Below, in pieces: positions 49,989 to 59,605 of a DNA stretch of 64,000 bases. The position numbers were made by a program, and so were the translations under genes. Origin of the DNA: Oscillospiraceae bacterium (GTDB lineage Bacteria > Bacillota_A > Clostridia > Oscillospirales > Oscillospiraceae); contig JAFXAV010000075.1 in NCBI GenBank assembly GCA_017516785.1, positions 1 to 64,000 of the forward strand, read 5' to 3'. Position 1 is the stretch's first letter, and each line of letters opens with the position of its first letter. Below the pieces are notes generated by a model. It was not told the DNA's origin, made no database searches, and saw only the letters and a list, made by a program, of their open reading frames with translations.

Positions 49989-51209
49989 TTAGAGTTTGCC
50001 CTGTTCACGCAGAGCCTGAACCTTGATGGGCAGGCCCCACAGGTTGATAAAGCCGGCTGCCTGGCCCTGGTCATAGTCGGACTCACCGAAGGTGACCAGA
50101 TTCTCGGAGTACAGGGAGTAGGGAGAAGTCATGCCGGCGGGGATGATGTTGCCCTTGTAGAGCTTCAGCTTCACGGAGCCGGTGACGAACTTGTTGGATT
50201 CGTTTGCGAAAGCGGTGAGAGCTTCCTGCAGGGGGGAGTACCACTTGCCGTTGTAGATCAGATCGGCGTAGTCCACAGCCAGCTTCTGCTTGACGTGCAG
50301 GGTGTCACGGTCGACGGTGATCATTTCCAGCTGCTGGTGTGCAAAGTACAGGATGGTGCCACCGGGGGTCTCGTAGACGCCGCGGTCCTTCATGCCAACC
50401 AGACGGTTTTCAACGATGTCGATGATACCGATGCCGTTGGCGCCGCCGATGGTGTTCAGCTTTTCGATGATCTTGGAAGCCTTCATCTTTTCGCCGTCGA
50501 TGGCAACGGGAGCGCCTGCTTCGAAGTCGATGGTCACGTAGGTGGGAACATCGGGAGCGGCATAGGGAGAAACGCCCATTTCCAGGAAGCCGGGCTTATC
50601 GAGGTTGGGCTCGTTGGAGGGATCTTCCAGATCCAGACCCTCGTGGCTCAGGTGCCACAGGTTCTTGTCCTTGGAGTAGGAGGTCTCACGGGTGAATTTC
50701 AGGGGAATACCCCGGGCCTCGGCGTAGTCGATTTCTTCGTCACGGGACTTGATATCCCACTCACGCCAGGGGGCGATGATCTTCATATCAGGAGCAAAAC
50801 GCTTGATGGCCAGCTCAAAACGGACCTGGTCGTTGCCCTTGCCGGTGGCACCGTGGACGATGGCGTCAGCGCCTTCGGCCATTGCAATCTCGGCCAGTTT
50901 CTTGCCGATGACAGGACGGGCAAATGCGGTGCCCAGCAGGTAAGTTTCATACTTGGCATTCATTTTCAGGGCGGGAATGATGATCTCATCCACCATCTCG
51001 TCCACCAGATCGGCCACGATCAGCTTGCTTGCGCCGGTGGCCAGAGCCTTTTCTTCCAGACCTTCCAGCTCGTCAGCCTGACCAACGTTGCCTGCCACGG
51101 CGATGATCTCAGGGTTATTGTAGTTTTCCTTCAGCCAGGGGATGATGATGGAAGTATCCAGACCGCCGGAATAGGCGAGAACGACTTTTTTGATGTTATC
51201 CTTACTCAT
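49989..51209 (-). CDS. argG: Argininosuccinate synthase
   Basis: 406 residues. It joins citrulline and aspartate using ATP. The N-terminal PP-loop motif [12 protein letters not shown] is at residues 9-20; further landmarks are [14 protein letters not shown] and [23 protein letters not shown]. It is the first gene of the arg operon, directly behind a consensus promoter with ARG-box-like sites, so it should be the most strongly arginine-regulated start point. Confidence 0.97.
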   Translation of the reverse strand: MSKDNIKKVVLAYSGGLDTSIIIPWLKENYNNPEIIAVAGNVGQADELEGLEEKALATGASKLIVADLVDEMVDEIIIPALKMNAKYETYLLGTAFARPVIGKKLAEIAMAEGADAIVHGATGKGNDQVRFELAIKRFAPDMKIIAPWREWDIKSRDEEIDYAEARGIPLKFTRETSYSKDKNLWHLSHEGLDLEDPSNEPNLDKPGFLEMGVSPYAAPDVPTYVTIDFEAGAPVAIDGEKMKASKIIEKLNTIGGANGIGIIDIVENRLVGMKDRGVYETPGGTILYFAHQQLEMITVDRDTLHVKQKLAVDYADLIYNGKWYSPLQEALTAFANESNKFVTGSVKLKLYKGNIIPAGMTSPYSLYSENLVTFGESDYDQGQAAGFINLWGLPIKVQALREQGKL

Positions 51210-51252
51210 AATTGTATTCCTCCCGGAAATTCGTATTCTTTAATATGCACGG

Positions 51253-51281
51253 ATTATACATCCATTTTGAATTTTTGTCAA
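51253..51281 (-). promoter_or_regulatory. Promoter of the arginine operon
   Basis: Minus strand: -35 TTGACA (51281-51276), 17-base spacer, -10 TATAAT (51258-51253), an almost perfect sigma-A promoter. Confidence 0.88.
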
Positions 51282-51302
51282 CCTTTTCTGTATTTTTATT
51301 CA
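51268..51302. promoter_or_regulatory. ARG-box-like ArgR sites
   Basis: TGTATTTTTATTCA (51289-51302) lies just upstream of the -35 and TGAATTTTTGTCA (51268-51280) overlaps it. Both approach the ArgR half-palindrome pattern TGAATAAAAATTCA. ArgR itself is not in the window. Confidence 0.55.
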
Positions 51303-51371
51303 CTATTTCACTTTATTATTCACATAATTGGGAATGCTCACAAAATCTTTCTTTCCCTTGCCGCGCCTTTG

Positions 51372-51400
51372 TTGACTTTGCCCAAGTCCCCCTATATAAT
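51372..51400 (+). promoter_or_regulatory. Promoter of the nitroreductase gene
   Basis: -35 TTGACT (51372-51377), 17-base spacer, -10 TATAAT (51395-51400). Confidence 0.85.
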
Positions 51401-51424
51401 GGAAGAAAAATGGAGGTAACGCCT

Positions 51425-51952
51425 ATGGATTTTCTGGAAATCGCCCGCACCCGGCAATCCTGCCGGAGCTATATTGAGGAAAAGCAAGTGGAGCAGGAGA
51501 AGCTGGATGCCATTCTGGAGGCCGCCCGCCTTGCTCCCTCTGCCTGCAACGGCCAGCCATACAAGTTCACTGTATGCCGCGGTCAGACCGCGAAAGAAGT
51601 GGCGAAGGCCTGCATGGGCCTGGGCATGAATAAGTTCGCCACTCAGGCTCCCGTCCTCATCGTGGTGTCTGAAATGCCCTATGTGAAGTCCGCCGCCATG
51701 GGCGCCAAGGTCAAAAATAACGACTACCGTTCCATCGACATTGGCATCGCCACTGCCTACCTCACCGCCGAGGCCACTGCTCAGGGGCTTTCCACCTGCA
51801 TCTTAGGCTGGCTGGACAGCGACAAAATCTGCGCCCTCTGCGGCCTTGATATGCCTGCCCGGCTGGTCATCACCCTGGGTTATGCCAAGGATGAGACCGT
51901 CCGCCCCAAGAAGAGAAAAGAACTTTCTGAACTGGTTTCCGAAAAGGAGTGA
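51425..51952 (+). CDS. Nitroreductase-family flavoprotein
   Basis: 175 residues, FMN-binding NAD(P)H-dependent reductase fold. The N-terminal FLEIARTRQSCRSY (FMN phosphate contacts) is followed by AARLAPSACNGQPYKFTV, a central DIGIATAYLTAEATAQGLSTCILGW, and the end LVITLGYAKDETVRPKKRKEL, all family features. Electron acceptor unknown; many anaerobes use such proteins on quinones or nitro compounds. The start is at 51425 with GGAGG nine bases upstream. Monocistronic. Confidence 0.92.
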   Translation: MDFLEIARTRQSCRSYIEEKQVEQEKLDAILEAARLAPSACNGQPYKFTVCRGQTAKEVAKACMGLGMNKFATQAPVLIVVSEMPYVKSAAMGAKVKNNDYRSIDIGIATAYLTAEATAQGLSTCILGWLDSDKICALCGLDMPARLVITLGYAKDETVRPKKRKELSELVSEKE

Positions 51953-52013
51953 TTCCCGCATTAGCCGCTTCATGGCGCTGTGGATCCAAAAAAGATATGA
52001 AAAATAAAAGAAC

Positions 52014-52048
52014 AACACCCCGGAACTTACGTTCCGGGGTGTTCGTAT
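52014..52048. terminator. Terminator between the convergent nitroreductase and GH2 genes
   Basis: Perfect stem AACACCCCGGAAC / GTTCCGGGGTGTT with loop TTAC. The T-rich tail is on the minus strand (TTCTTTTATTTTTC), so it mainly serves the GH2 gene. Confidence 0.85.
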
Positions 52049-52060
52049 TGAAGGGGTAAA

Positions 52061-54292
52061 TTACTTCTTGATCTTGGTCAGTGCTTCGTTCAGAGCCAGC
52101 TTTGCTTCTGCGGGGAAGCTGGGGCCCATCATCTTCAGCATGTCGTTCAGACGCATCATGTTCATGAATTCCTTCATGCTCTCGCCCATTTCCATGCCGC
52201 CGCCCATCAGGCCGCCTGCGCCGGACATCATGGTTGCGAAGGTCTCGCTGACGATGGCTGCGGTTTCGGGATTAGCCAGCAGGACGCCGACCTTGTCCTT
52301 GATGGAGTAGTAGCCCTTGGGGTACTTGAACGCAACACGGGCAGCAACGGCTGCAGGATCGTCAAACCAGTTGGCAGCTGCGTTGCCCTCAGGCAGATCG
52401 TAGGAGTAGTCATGCTCGGCAACACCCTTCAGGTTGATGGTGTTGGCCTTGACATCGCCTGCGTAAGCGGTGATGACGTTCTCGCCGTCTACCACAGCGC
52501 CTTCGAAGGTGATCATATGGTCCACAGCCTTCTTGGTGGCAACATCGGTGCCGTTGACAACCAGAGTGACCTCGTCGCAGTTGGTGTAGACAATGACATC
52601 GCGCTCAGCCTCGGGTCCGCGGTTGACGAAGCGGCCGCCGGAGACGAAGACCATGGGTTCGGGATTCCACCATGCCTTGTAGACATAGAAGGCGTCCTTC
52701 TTTTCCTTGCGGTCATAGGTGATCAGGCCCTTGTTATTGCGGCCCTTGACACCGCCCTCGTTACGGGCGTCAGCTGCAAAGTCGAAGCAGTTCCACTGGT
52801 GGGTTGCCCACAGGTAGGGACGGGTTGCGAAGGTCTTCAGCATTTCCTGATGGTAGTAGTTTGCGTACTCCTCAGTGTAGTCGTGGTTGTCGGGTTCCGC
52901 AGTGTGCCAGGTCAGAATGTTCTCAGCGCCGTACTCGGAGACGCCCAGAGGCTTGTCGGGATGCATGGCGTGGAACTTATCCAGCCAAGGACCGTTGTCT
53001 TCCACATCGCCGACGTACCAGCCGAAGTAATGGTTGTAGGAAACCACGTCGGTGATGAAGTTATGCTCGGAGTCCATGGGAGTCATGGAAACCTGAGCCA
53101 TGGTGGTCATACGGCTGGGGTCCATAGCCTTGGCCAGCTCGTTCAGGTCGCGCAGGTTCTGGCGCAGGTCTTCACGGTCGTCGCCAATCAGGATCTCGTT
53201 GGAGATACCCCAGAAGCAGATGGCGGGATGGTTGTAGTTCTGGGCAACCAGCTCGGTCATCTGGGAAATGGTGTTCTGGTAAGCTTCCTGAGTGGGGATG
53301 AACTGGGAAATGAAGGGGATTTCTGCCCACAGGACGAAGCCGGTCTTGTCGCAGAGATCGTAGAAATACTGGTCATGCTGATAGTGAGCCAGGCGGATGG
53401 AGTTGGCGCCCAGTTCCTTGATCAGAGCGATGTCCTCTTCGTGGTCAGCCTTGGAGATGGCCCAGCCCTTGTCCAGACGGTCCTGATGACGGGCAACGCC
53501 GTGCAGAGGAAGGCTCTTGCCGTTCAGATAGAAACCGGTGCTGGGGCAGACATGGAAGGAGCGGTAGCCGTAGGCGACAGTCACTTCGTCCAGAACCTCT
53601 TCGCCGTCCAGAATAGCAGCGGTGGCGGTGTACAGGTAGGGATCTTCCAGACCCTGCCACAGATGGGGGTTCTTCACGTCGATCAGCACGTGGGCATGAT
53701 CGCAGGCAGCGGTATCAGCAGCGCCGGCCACATTGCCCTCAGCATCCTTCAGGGTAACACGCAGGGTGCAGCCGTCAGCATTCACAGGGAACAGGTCAAC
53801 GCGGGTCTTGCCAACGTTGTGGGGAGTGACAAACACAGCATTGGTGCCGTCCAGCAGCAGGTCGAAGTGGGCGTCATTGACTTCGATGAAGTTGACGTCA
53901 CGGTACAGACCGCCGTAGAAAGTGAAGTCAGCGTTCTGGGGGTAGATGTCGGAAACACCATTGGTCACGGTGACAGTCAGAACATTGCCCTCAGCCTTCA
54001 TGGCAGGAGTCAGGTCATAGCGGAAAGTGGAGAAGCCGCCCTTGTGGGTACCCAGTTCACGGCCGTTGCAGTAAACGGTAGCCACATGGTTGGCGCCCTG
54101 AATCTCGATGTACTGCTTCATACCCTTGGTGGGATTGGGCAGGTCGATTTCATAGGTGCCGATGCCGCGCCAGTAGTCAGCGCCGCCGTCCTGGCCGTCC
54201 AGTGCGTTCCAGGTATGGGGCAGAGCAACCTTTGCCATGGCCTCATGCTGCTTGGCAAAGCGGGCTTCAGTCAGAAGCTTTACAGTTCTCAT
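52061..54292 (-). CDS. Glycoside hydrolase family 2 protein (beta-galactosidase-like)
   Basis: 743 residues, no signal peptide, so cytoplasmic. Family 2 order: jelly-roll sugar-binding domain (HTWNALDGQDGGADYWRGIGTYE), Ig-like domain, TIM barrel with GYRSFHVCPSTGFYLNGK and HGVARHQDRLDKG at its start, then the acid/base Glu in WGISNEILIG (about 366) and the nucleophile Glu in LGVSEYGAEN (about 450). A DUF4982-like domain follows. The final 80 residues are unusual, a Met/Gly-rich helical tail (TMMSGAGGLMGGGMEMGES, NMMRLNDMLKMM). Substrate could be a beta-galactoside or beta-glucuronide; sequence alone does not decide. The start is ATG 54292 behind AAGGAG. Confidence 0.9.
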   Translation of the reverse strand: MRTVKLLTEARFAKQHEAMAKVALPHTWNALDGQDGGADYWRGIGTYEIDLPNPTKGMKQYIEIQGANHVATVYCNGRELGTHKGGFSTFRYDLTPAMKAEGNVLTVTVTNGVSDIYPQNADFTFYGGLYRDVNFIEVNDAHFDLLLDGTNAVFVTPHNVGKTRVDLFPVNADGCTLRVTLKDAEGNVAGAADTAACDHAHVLIDVKNPHLWQGLEDPYLYTATAAILDGEEVLDEVTVAYGYRSFHVCPSTGFYLNGKSLPLHGVARHQDRLDKGWAISKADHEEDIALIKELGANSIRLAHYQHDQYFYDLCDKTGFVLWAEIPFISQFIPTQEAYQNTISQMTELVAQNYNHPAICFWGISNEILIGDDREDLRQNLRDLNELAKAMDPSRMTTMAQVSMTPMDSEHNFITDVVSYNHYFGWYVGDVEDNGPWLDKFHAMHPDKPLGVSEYGAENILTWHTAEPDNHDYTEEYANYYHQEMLKTFATRPYLWATHQWNCFDFAADARNEGGVKGRNNKGLITYDRKEKKDAFYVYKAWWNPEPMVFVSGGRFVNRGPEAERDVIVYTNCDEVTLVVNGTDVATKKAVDHMITFEGAVVDGENVITAYAGDVKANTINLKGVAEHDYSYDLPEGNAAANWFDDPAAVAARVAFKYPKGYYSIKDKVGVLLANPETAAIVSETFATMMSGAGGLMGGGMEMGESMKEFMNMMRLNDMLKMMGPSFPAEAKLALNEALTKIKK

Positions 54293-54535
54293 GATGTTTC
54301 TCCTTTCAATTACGAAAACCCGAGAAGGTTCCAGATACTTTTTTAGTATATCACGGCAGTTTCGGATTCGCAAGAAAGCTGCTTTTTTTCAGCGGATTAT
54401 ACAGTTTTGCACCGAATTTTTGCAACAAATAGCCATGTCAAATTTTCTTGTATGCTGCTCATTTCCCAACCTTCCAAATTTCTTCCCGGAAGATGCCCGG
54501 TTTTTGTGACGGTTTACGATTCTTCCGCCGGACGA

Positions 54536-54564
54536 TTGCAAATGTCCGCGAGAGGTGGTATAAT
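54536..54564 (+). promoter_or_regulatory. Promoter of the DUF554 operon
   Basis: -35 TTGCAA (54536-54541), 17-base spacer, extended -10 TGGTATAAT ending 54564. Confidence 0.75.
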
Positions 54565-54598
54565 GGGCCATAATTTATAAGAAGAAAGAAGCATCACT

Positions 54599-55318
54599 AT
54601 GTTCGCACTCGGCACCATCGTCAACACCATCGCTATCATTTCAGGCGGAGCCTTAGGAACCTTCTTCGGTAAATTTCTGAAAGAACGCCATCAGGATTCC
54701 CTGTGCAAAACCTGCGGCATCTGTACCTTGTTCATCGGCATCACAGGTGCCCTGGAAGGCATGCTGACGGTGGAAGGAACATCGGTTGTCAGCGGCCAGT
54801 CCCTTCTGATTATCGGCTGTCTTGCCATCGGGGCCCTGATTGGAGAAATTCTGAACATTGAGGATGCCTTCGAGCGGTTCGGCCAGTGGCTGAAAATCAA
54901 AAGCGGCAACGCAAAAGACAAGCTCTTTGTGGAAGGCTTCGTCACCGCGTCCCTGACCGTCTGTATCGGCGCCATGGCAATCGTCGGCTCCATTCAGGAC
55001 GGCCTTCTGGGGGATTCTTCCATCCTCTTCACGAAGTCAGTTCTGGACCTGATCATCATCATGGTCATGACCTGCTCCATGGGCAAGGGATGCATTTTCT
55101 CCGCCATTCCTATTGCTCTGCTTCAGGGCGGCATGACCTGCCTGGCAAAGCTCATCCAGCCCGTTATGACAGAAGCCGCTCTCTTCAATCTCTCCCTCAT
55201 CGGCTCCATTCTGATTTTCTGTGTTGGCATCAATCTGGTCTGGGGCAAAAAGATCCGGGTAGCCAATCTGCTTCCCGCAATCGTCGTGGCGGTAATCGCC
55301 GCATTTCTGCCTGTCTGA
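54599..55318 (+). CDS. DUF554-family membrane protein (YdfK-like)
   Basis: 239 residues with about seven hydrophobic segments. The N-terminus ALGTIVNTIAIISGGALGTFFGKFL, the QSLLIIGCLAIGALIGEILNIEDAFERFG segment and the FVTASLTVCIGAMAIVGSIQDGLLGD segment are hallmarks of DUF554. Transported or sensed compound unknown. It starts an operon with the twin-flavodoxin gene 17 bases downstream and possibly reads on into proBAC. Confidence 0.93.
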   Translation: MFALGTIVNTIAIISGGALGTFFGKFLKERHQDSLCKTCGICTLFIGITGALEGMLTVEGTSVVSGQSLLIIGCLAIGALIGEILNIEDAFERFGQWLKIKSGNAKDKLFVEGFVTASLTVCIGAMAIVGSIQDGLLGDSSILFTKSVLDLIIIMVMTCSMGKGCIFSAIPIALLQGGMTCLAKLIQPVMTEAALFNLSLIGSILIFCVGINLVWGKKIRVANLLPAIVVAVIAAFLPV

Positions 55319-55335
55319 ACAAAGGAGGATCATCC

Positions 55336-56682
55336 ATGAATATTCTGGTTATCAACGGCAGTCCCAAGGGAAAATACTCCGTCACACTGCAGACCGTTAA
55401 CTATCTGCAGATTCTCCACCCGGAGCATGAATTTGAAATCCTCAATGCCGGCCAGTCCATCAAAGTGTTGGAAAAGGATTTCTCCTCTGCCGCAGAATCC
55501 CTCAACAAGGCAGATTTGCTGCTGTTTTCCTATCCTGTCTATACCTTCATTGTCCCCTGCCAGCTCCACCGCTTCATTGAGCTGATCAAAGAGAACAATG
55601 TGGATCTGAAGGGCAAATTCGCCAGCCAGATTTCCACCTCCAAGCATTTCTACGACATCACCGCTCACCGGTTTATTCAGGAAAATTGCGCCGACCTGGG
55701 ACTTCAGTATGTTCAGGGTCTCTCCGCCGATATGGACGACCTGACCACCGGGAAGGGCCGTAAAGAAGCAGAGGACTTCTTCAATTACCTCTGCTGGTGC
55801 AAAGATCAGGGCATTTCCGAGCCTGTCCCCGCGCCCCTGCCTGAACAAATCTGCAAAGCAGCTTCCGTGCCGGTAAATATCATTTCCAAAACCGGCGATG
55901 TGGTGATTCTCACCGACTACGCCGAGGACGACACCATCCTGCAGAGCATGATTGCCCGATTCCAGACAGTATTCCCCCGAAAGACCCGGATTATCAATCT
56001 GCGGGAATTTCCCTTCAAGGGCGGCTGTCTTGGCTGTTTCAACTGCGCCATCACCGGAAAATGCGTCTACAAGGACGGTTTCGATGATTATCTGAGAAAC
56101 GAGATTCAGACTGCCGAATCCATTGTCTACGCCTTCACCATCCGGGATCACTCCATGGGCGCTCTGTTTAAGATGTACGATGACCGGAACTTCTGCAACG
56201 GTCACCGCACCGTCACCATCGGCATGCCCGTTGGATATCTGATTAACGGCAGCTACAGCCATGAAAGAAATTTGCAGACCATTCTGGAAGCCCGGGCCCA
56301 GGTTGGCTCCAACTTCCTGGCAGGCATCGCAACCAGCGAATCTGACCCCGACACCGCCATCGACCGGCTGGCCGCCAAGCTTGTCTATGCTCTGGAAAAC
56401 AAATACGTCCCGCCTCAGAATTTCTACGGCATCGGCGGCATGAAGGTCTTCCGGGATCTGATCTGGCTGATGCAGGGCATGATGCGGGCCGACCACAAAT
56501 TCTACAAATCCCATGGCCAGTACGACTTCCCCCAGAAACAGTGGCCCAGAATGCTGGCCATGTACGCCGTGGGCGCCATGCTGGCAAATCCCAAGATCAA
56601 ATCCAAGATGGGCAATTCCATGAACGAGGGCATGCTGATGCCCTATAACAAGGTTCTGGAAGAAGCCAGAAAACAGAAATAA
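55336..56682 (+). CDS. Twin flavodoxin-like NAD(P)H-dependent oxidoreductase
   Basis: 448 residues. Two flavodoxin-fold modules sit in one chain. The first begins MNILVINGSPKGKYSVTLQTVNYL with the FMN-phosphate loop NGSPKGKYS (8-16) and YPVYTFIVPCQLHRFIEL. The second covers the central part with a GGCLGCFNCAITGKCVYKDGFDDYL cysteine cluster (about 233-257) that resembles the CxxCx5C of NADPH-FMN reductase and iron-sulfur flavoprotein families. A long helical C-terminus follows (FYGIGGMKVFRDLIWLMQGMM). Likely a soluble electron-transfer flavoprotein for an unidentified acceptor. It lies between DUF554 and proB with short gaps. Confidence 0.78.
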   Translation: MNILVINGSPKGKYSVTLQTVNYLQILHPEHEFEILNAGQSIKVLEKDFSSAAESLNKADLLLFSYPVYTFIVPCQLHRFIELIKENNVDLKGKFASQISTSKHFYDITAHRFIQENCADLGLQYVQGLSADMDDLTTGKGRKEAEDFFNYLCWCKDQGISEPVPAPLPEQICKAASVPVNIISKTGDVVILTDYAEDDTILQSMIARFQTVFPRKTRIINLREFPFKGGCLGCFNCAITGKCVYKDGFDDYLRNEIQTAESIVYAFTIRDHSMGALFKMYDDRNFCNGHRTVTIGMPVGYLINGSYSHERNLQTILEARAQVGSNFLAGIATSESDPDTAIDRLAAKLVYALENKYVPPQNFYGIGGMKVFRDLIWLMQGMMRADHKFYKSHGQYDFPQKQWPRMLAMYAVGAMLANPKIKSKMGNSMNEGMLMPYNKVLEEARKQK

Positions 56683-56694
56683 GGGGGCATCCCT

Positions 56695-57459
56695 ATGCGT
56701 ATCGTCATCAAAATCGGCACCTCCACCCTGGCCCATCCCACAGGCCACCTGAACATCCGTCTGGTGGAGCATCTGTGCAAAGTCATCAGTGACATCAAAA
56801 ACGCCGGTCATCAGGTAATTCTGGTGTCCTCCGGCGCCATCGGCATGGGCGTGGGCAAACTGGGCCTGCGCAGTCGTCCCAAGGATATCCCCACCAAACA
56901 GGCTGCGGCTGCCGTAGGCCAGTGTGAGCTGATGTATACATACGACAAGCTCTTCGGCGAGTATAATCATACCGTGGCTCAGCTGCTGATCACCGGCGAG
57001 GATGTGGAAATCCCCGCCCGCCACGAAAATTTCCGCAACACGCTGAACCGGCTGCTGGAACTGGAAGCCATCCCCATCCTGAACGAAAATGACACCGTGG
57101 CCACCGATGAAATCGTCATCGGCGACAACGATACCCTGGCCGCCATTGTGGCAAAAAGTGTCAGCGCCGACATTCTGGTGCTGCTTTCCGACATCGACGG
57201 CCTGTTCACCGCCGATCCCCACAAGGATCCCGATGCCAGGCTGATCTCCTATATTGAAAAAATCGATGACTCCATCCGTGCCCTCGGCGGCGGCAGCGCC
57301 AGCAGCCAGGGCACCGGCGGCATGGCCACCAAGCTCCGTGCAGCGGAAATCTCCACGGAAGCCGGCTGCGAAATGGTCATCACCAACGGCAAAAATCCCG
57401 ATGCACTCTACGACATTCTCGACGGCAAGCCCGTCGGCACCACATTCGCAAGGAGGTAA
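56695..57459 (+). CDS. proB: Glutamate 5-kinase (without PUA domain)
   Basis: 254 residues. It phosphorylates glutamate as the first, normally feedback-inhibited step of proline synthesis. Amino-acid-kinase motifs: [56 protein letters not shown], and [15 protein letters not shown]. The C-terminal PUA domain of the long form is absent, as in many Firmicutes. It is followed by proA at 7 bases and proC: a complete proline pathway in order. Confidence 0.96.
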   Translation: MRIVIKIGTSTLAHPTGHLNIRLVEHLCKVISDIKNAGHQVILVSSGAIGMGVGKLGLRSRPKDIPTKQAAAAVGQCELMYTYDKLFGEYNHTVAQLLITGEDVEIPARHENFRNTLNRLLELEAIPILNENDTVATDEIVIGDNDTLAAIVAKSVSADILVLLSDIDGLFTADPHKDPDARLISYIEKIDDSIRALGGGSASSQGTGGMATKLRAAEISTEAGCEMVITNGKNPDALYDILDGKPVGTTFARR

Positions 57460-57466
57460 GAAATCC

Positions 57467-58705
57467 ATGACCGAAATGCTGAAGAAAGCCAAAATTGCAA
57501 AGGCAACCGTATCCCTGCTGACCACTGACCAGAAAAATGCTGCCCTGGAAGCCATGGCGGATGCCCTGCTGAAAAACGAAAAGAAAATCCTGGAAGCCAA
57601 TGCTCTGGATATCGCGGCTGCCTCTGACACCATCTCCAAGGTCATGATCGACCGGCTGCTGCTGAACCCCGCCCGCATTGCCGGCATGGCTCAGGGCATC
57701 CGGGATGTGGTGAAGCTCCCTGACCCGGTGGGCCTCCTGCTGGACGAATACACCCGTGCCGACGGCCTGAATATTCAGAAAGTATCCGTTCCCATGGGCG
57801 TCATCGCCATCATCTATGAAAGCCGCCCCAACGTCACCTCTGATGCCGCTGCCCTGGCTCTGAAGAGCGGCAATGTCTGCATCCTCCGTGGCGGCAAGGA
57901 AGCTTTCCGTTCCGCCAATGCCATTGTTACCGCCCTGAAGGAAGGTCTTGCTTCCGTTGGCATCACGGAAGATGCCGTGAATCTGGTTCAGGACACCAGC
58001 CGCGCCAGCGCCACCGCTCTGATGACCGCCAACGGCTATGTGGACCTGCTGATTCCCAGAGGCGGCGCAGGCCTCATCAACGCCTGTGTCCAGAATGCCA
58101 CCGTCCCCTGCATCGCCACCGGCACCGGCATCTGCCATGTGTATGTGGAAAAGACCGCGGACATTTCCATGGCCCTGAACATCATTGAAAACGCCAAGTG
58201 TAGCCGCCCCAGCGTCTGCAACGCGGAAGAAGTGCTGCTGGTGGACAAAGCTATCGCAAAGCTCTTCCTGCCTCTGCTCTATAACCGTCTGGTAATGCGC
58301 CGGGAGGTTCCCGTAGAGCTGCGGCTGGACGCGTATGCCCAGAGCATCATCCCCGGCACCCCCGCAGGGGAAAAGGATTTCGACACCGAATTCCTGGACT
58401 ACATTCTGGCAATCAAGTGTGTCGAAAACGTGCAGGAAGCCGTCGCCCACATCTCCGCCCACTCCACCGGCCACAGCGAAGCCATCATCAGCCGGGATGA
58501 AGCCGCCCAGGCTGCTTTTGCCGCCGGTGTGGACAGCGCGGCAGTCTATATCAACGCTTCCACCCGGTTCACCGACGGTGGCGAATTTGGCCTCGGCTGC
58601 GAGATGGGCATCTCCACCCAGAAGCTCCACGCCCGTGGCCCCATGGGTCTGCGGGAACTGACTTCCTACAAATACGTGGTTCGCGGCAGCGGCCATGTGC
58701 GCTAA
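57467..58705 (+). CDS. proA: Gamma-glutamyl phosphate reductase
   Basis: 412 residues, aldehyde-dehydrogenase fold, NADPH-dependent. Landmarks: [38 protein letters not shown], and the catalytic Cys in [14 protein letters not shown]. The C-terminus [22 protein letters not shown] is typical. ATG 57467 follows GGAGG by nine bases. It acts in a complex with ProB, which explains the tight linkage. Confidence 0.96.
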   Translation: MTEMLKKAKIAKATVSLLTTDQKNAALEAMADALLKNEKKILEANALDIAAASDTISKVMIDRLLLNPARIAGMAQGIRDVVKLPDPVGLLLDEYTRADGLNIQKVSVPMGVIAIIYESRPNVTSDAAALALKSGNVCILRGGKEAFRSANAIVTALKEGLASVGITEDAVNLVQDTSRASATALMTANGYVDLLIPRGGAGLINACVQNATVPCIATGTGICHVYVEKTADISMALNIIENAKCSRPSVCNAEEVLLVDKAIAKLFLPLLYNRLVMRREVPVELRLDAYAQSIIPGTPAGEKDFDTEFLDYILAIKCVENVQEAVAHISAHSTGHSEAIISRDEAAQAAFAAGVDSAAVYINASTRFTDGGEFGLGCEMGISTQKLHARGPMGLRELTSYKYVVRGSGHVR

Positions 58706-58715
58706 GGAGGCCCCT

Positions 58716-59501
58716 ATGAAATACGGATTCATCGGCTGCGGCAATATGGGCGGCGCCATCGCCAAGGCCCTCGCCAAAAAGACCACCGATTTTGCCATCA
58801 CCGACCGCTCCGGCAAGGCCCGGACTCTGGCCGCTGAACTGGGCTGCGCCTACACCGACAGCGCCAACATCGCCATGAACGCAGAACGGATTTTTCTGGC
58901 TGTGAAGCCCCAGATGATGGCAGGCGTCCTTGCAAACCTCCGGCCCATTCTCAGAGAAAAGAAGCCGCTGCTCATCACCATGGCGGCAGGTCTCACCATG
59001 CAGCAGATTCAGGAGATGGCAGGCGCCACCCTGCCTGTCATCCGCATCATGCCCAACACTCCCGTGGCAGTGGGCAAGGGTCTGACACTCTACTGCGCCA
59101 ACAACATGGTTCCCGCACCTCTGGTGAAAGATTTCCTCAGCGATATGGAATTCTCCGGAATTCTGGACCCTGTTGACGAGCATCTTTTCGATGCCGCCGG
59201 TACTGTCTCCGGCTGCGGCCCTGCATATCTCTATATGTTCATCGAAGCCATGGCTGACGGCGCCGTTGCCTGCGGCGTTCCCAGAGCCAAGGCCATGGAA
59301 TATGCCGCCGCCACCATGGCAGGCGCTGCCCAGATGGTTCTGGAAACAAAGCAGCACCCCGGCGCCCTGAAGGACGCGGTCTGCTCCCCCGGCGGCTCCA
59401 CCATCGCCGGTGTAAAGGCTCTGGAGGACGGCGCCTTCCGCAGCACCGTCATGAACTGCATCATGGCAGCTACGAAACGAAATTCAGAGCTTGGTAAATA
59501 A
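58716..59501 (+). CDS. proC: Pyrroline-5-carboxylate reductase
   Basis: 261 residues, last step to proline. Rossmann start YGFIGCGNMGGAIAKAL; RIFLAVKPQMMAGVL; IRIMPNTPVAVGKG; and the family signature at the C-terminus, PGALKDAVCSPGGSTIAGV. The start is ATG 58716 (AAGGAGG upstream). It ends in a terminator, closing the proBAC operon. Confidence 0.96.
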   Translation: MKYGFIGCGNMGGAIAKALAKKTTDFAITDRSGKARTLAAELGCAYTDSANIAMNAERIFLAVKPQMMAGVLANLRPILREKKPLLITMAAGLTMQQIQEMAGATLPVIRIMPNTPVAVGKGLTLYCANNMVPAPLVKDFLSDMEFSGILDPVDEHLFDAAGTVSGCGPAYLYMFIEAMADGAVACGVPRAKAMEYAAATMAGAAQMVLETKQHPGALKDAVCSPGGSTIAGVKALEDGAFRSTVMNCIMAATKRNSELGK

Positions 59502-59508
59502 ATCGATA

Positions 59509-59538
59509 CGCCGCCGGAAAATCCGGCGGCGTTTTCTT
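59509..59538 (+). terminator. Terminator of proBAC
   Basis: CGCCGCCGGA / TCCGGCGGCG, AAA loop, TTTTCTT tail. Confidence 0.9.
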
Positions 59539-59540
59539 CC

Positions 59541-59569
59541 TTGACATACCTAGATAATCTATGTATAAT
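59541..59569 (+). promoter_or_regulatory. Promoter of the padR operon
   Basis: Consensus -35 TTGACA (59541-59546), 17-base spacer, -10 TATAAT (59564-59569). Confidence 0.9.
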
Positions 59570-59590
59570 AAGCATAGATAATCTAGGTAT
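59546..59590. promoter_or_regulatory. Large palindromic operator, probably PadR autoregulation
   Basis: ATACCTAGATAATCTATG (59546-59563) and CATAGATAATCTAGGTAT (59573-59590) are inverted 18-base arms with one mismatch around the -10. Each arm also contains the 11-base palindrome TAGATAATCTA. Binding would block RNA polymerase. Confidence 0.75.
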
Positions 59591-59605
59591 AAGGAGGTAC
59601 CTTTT

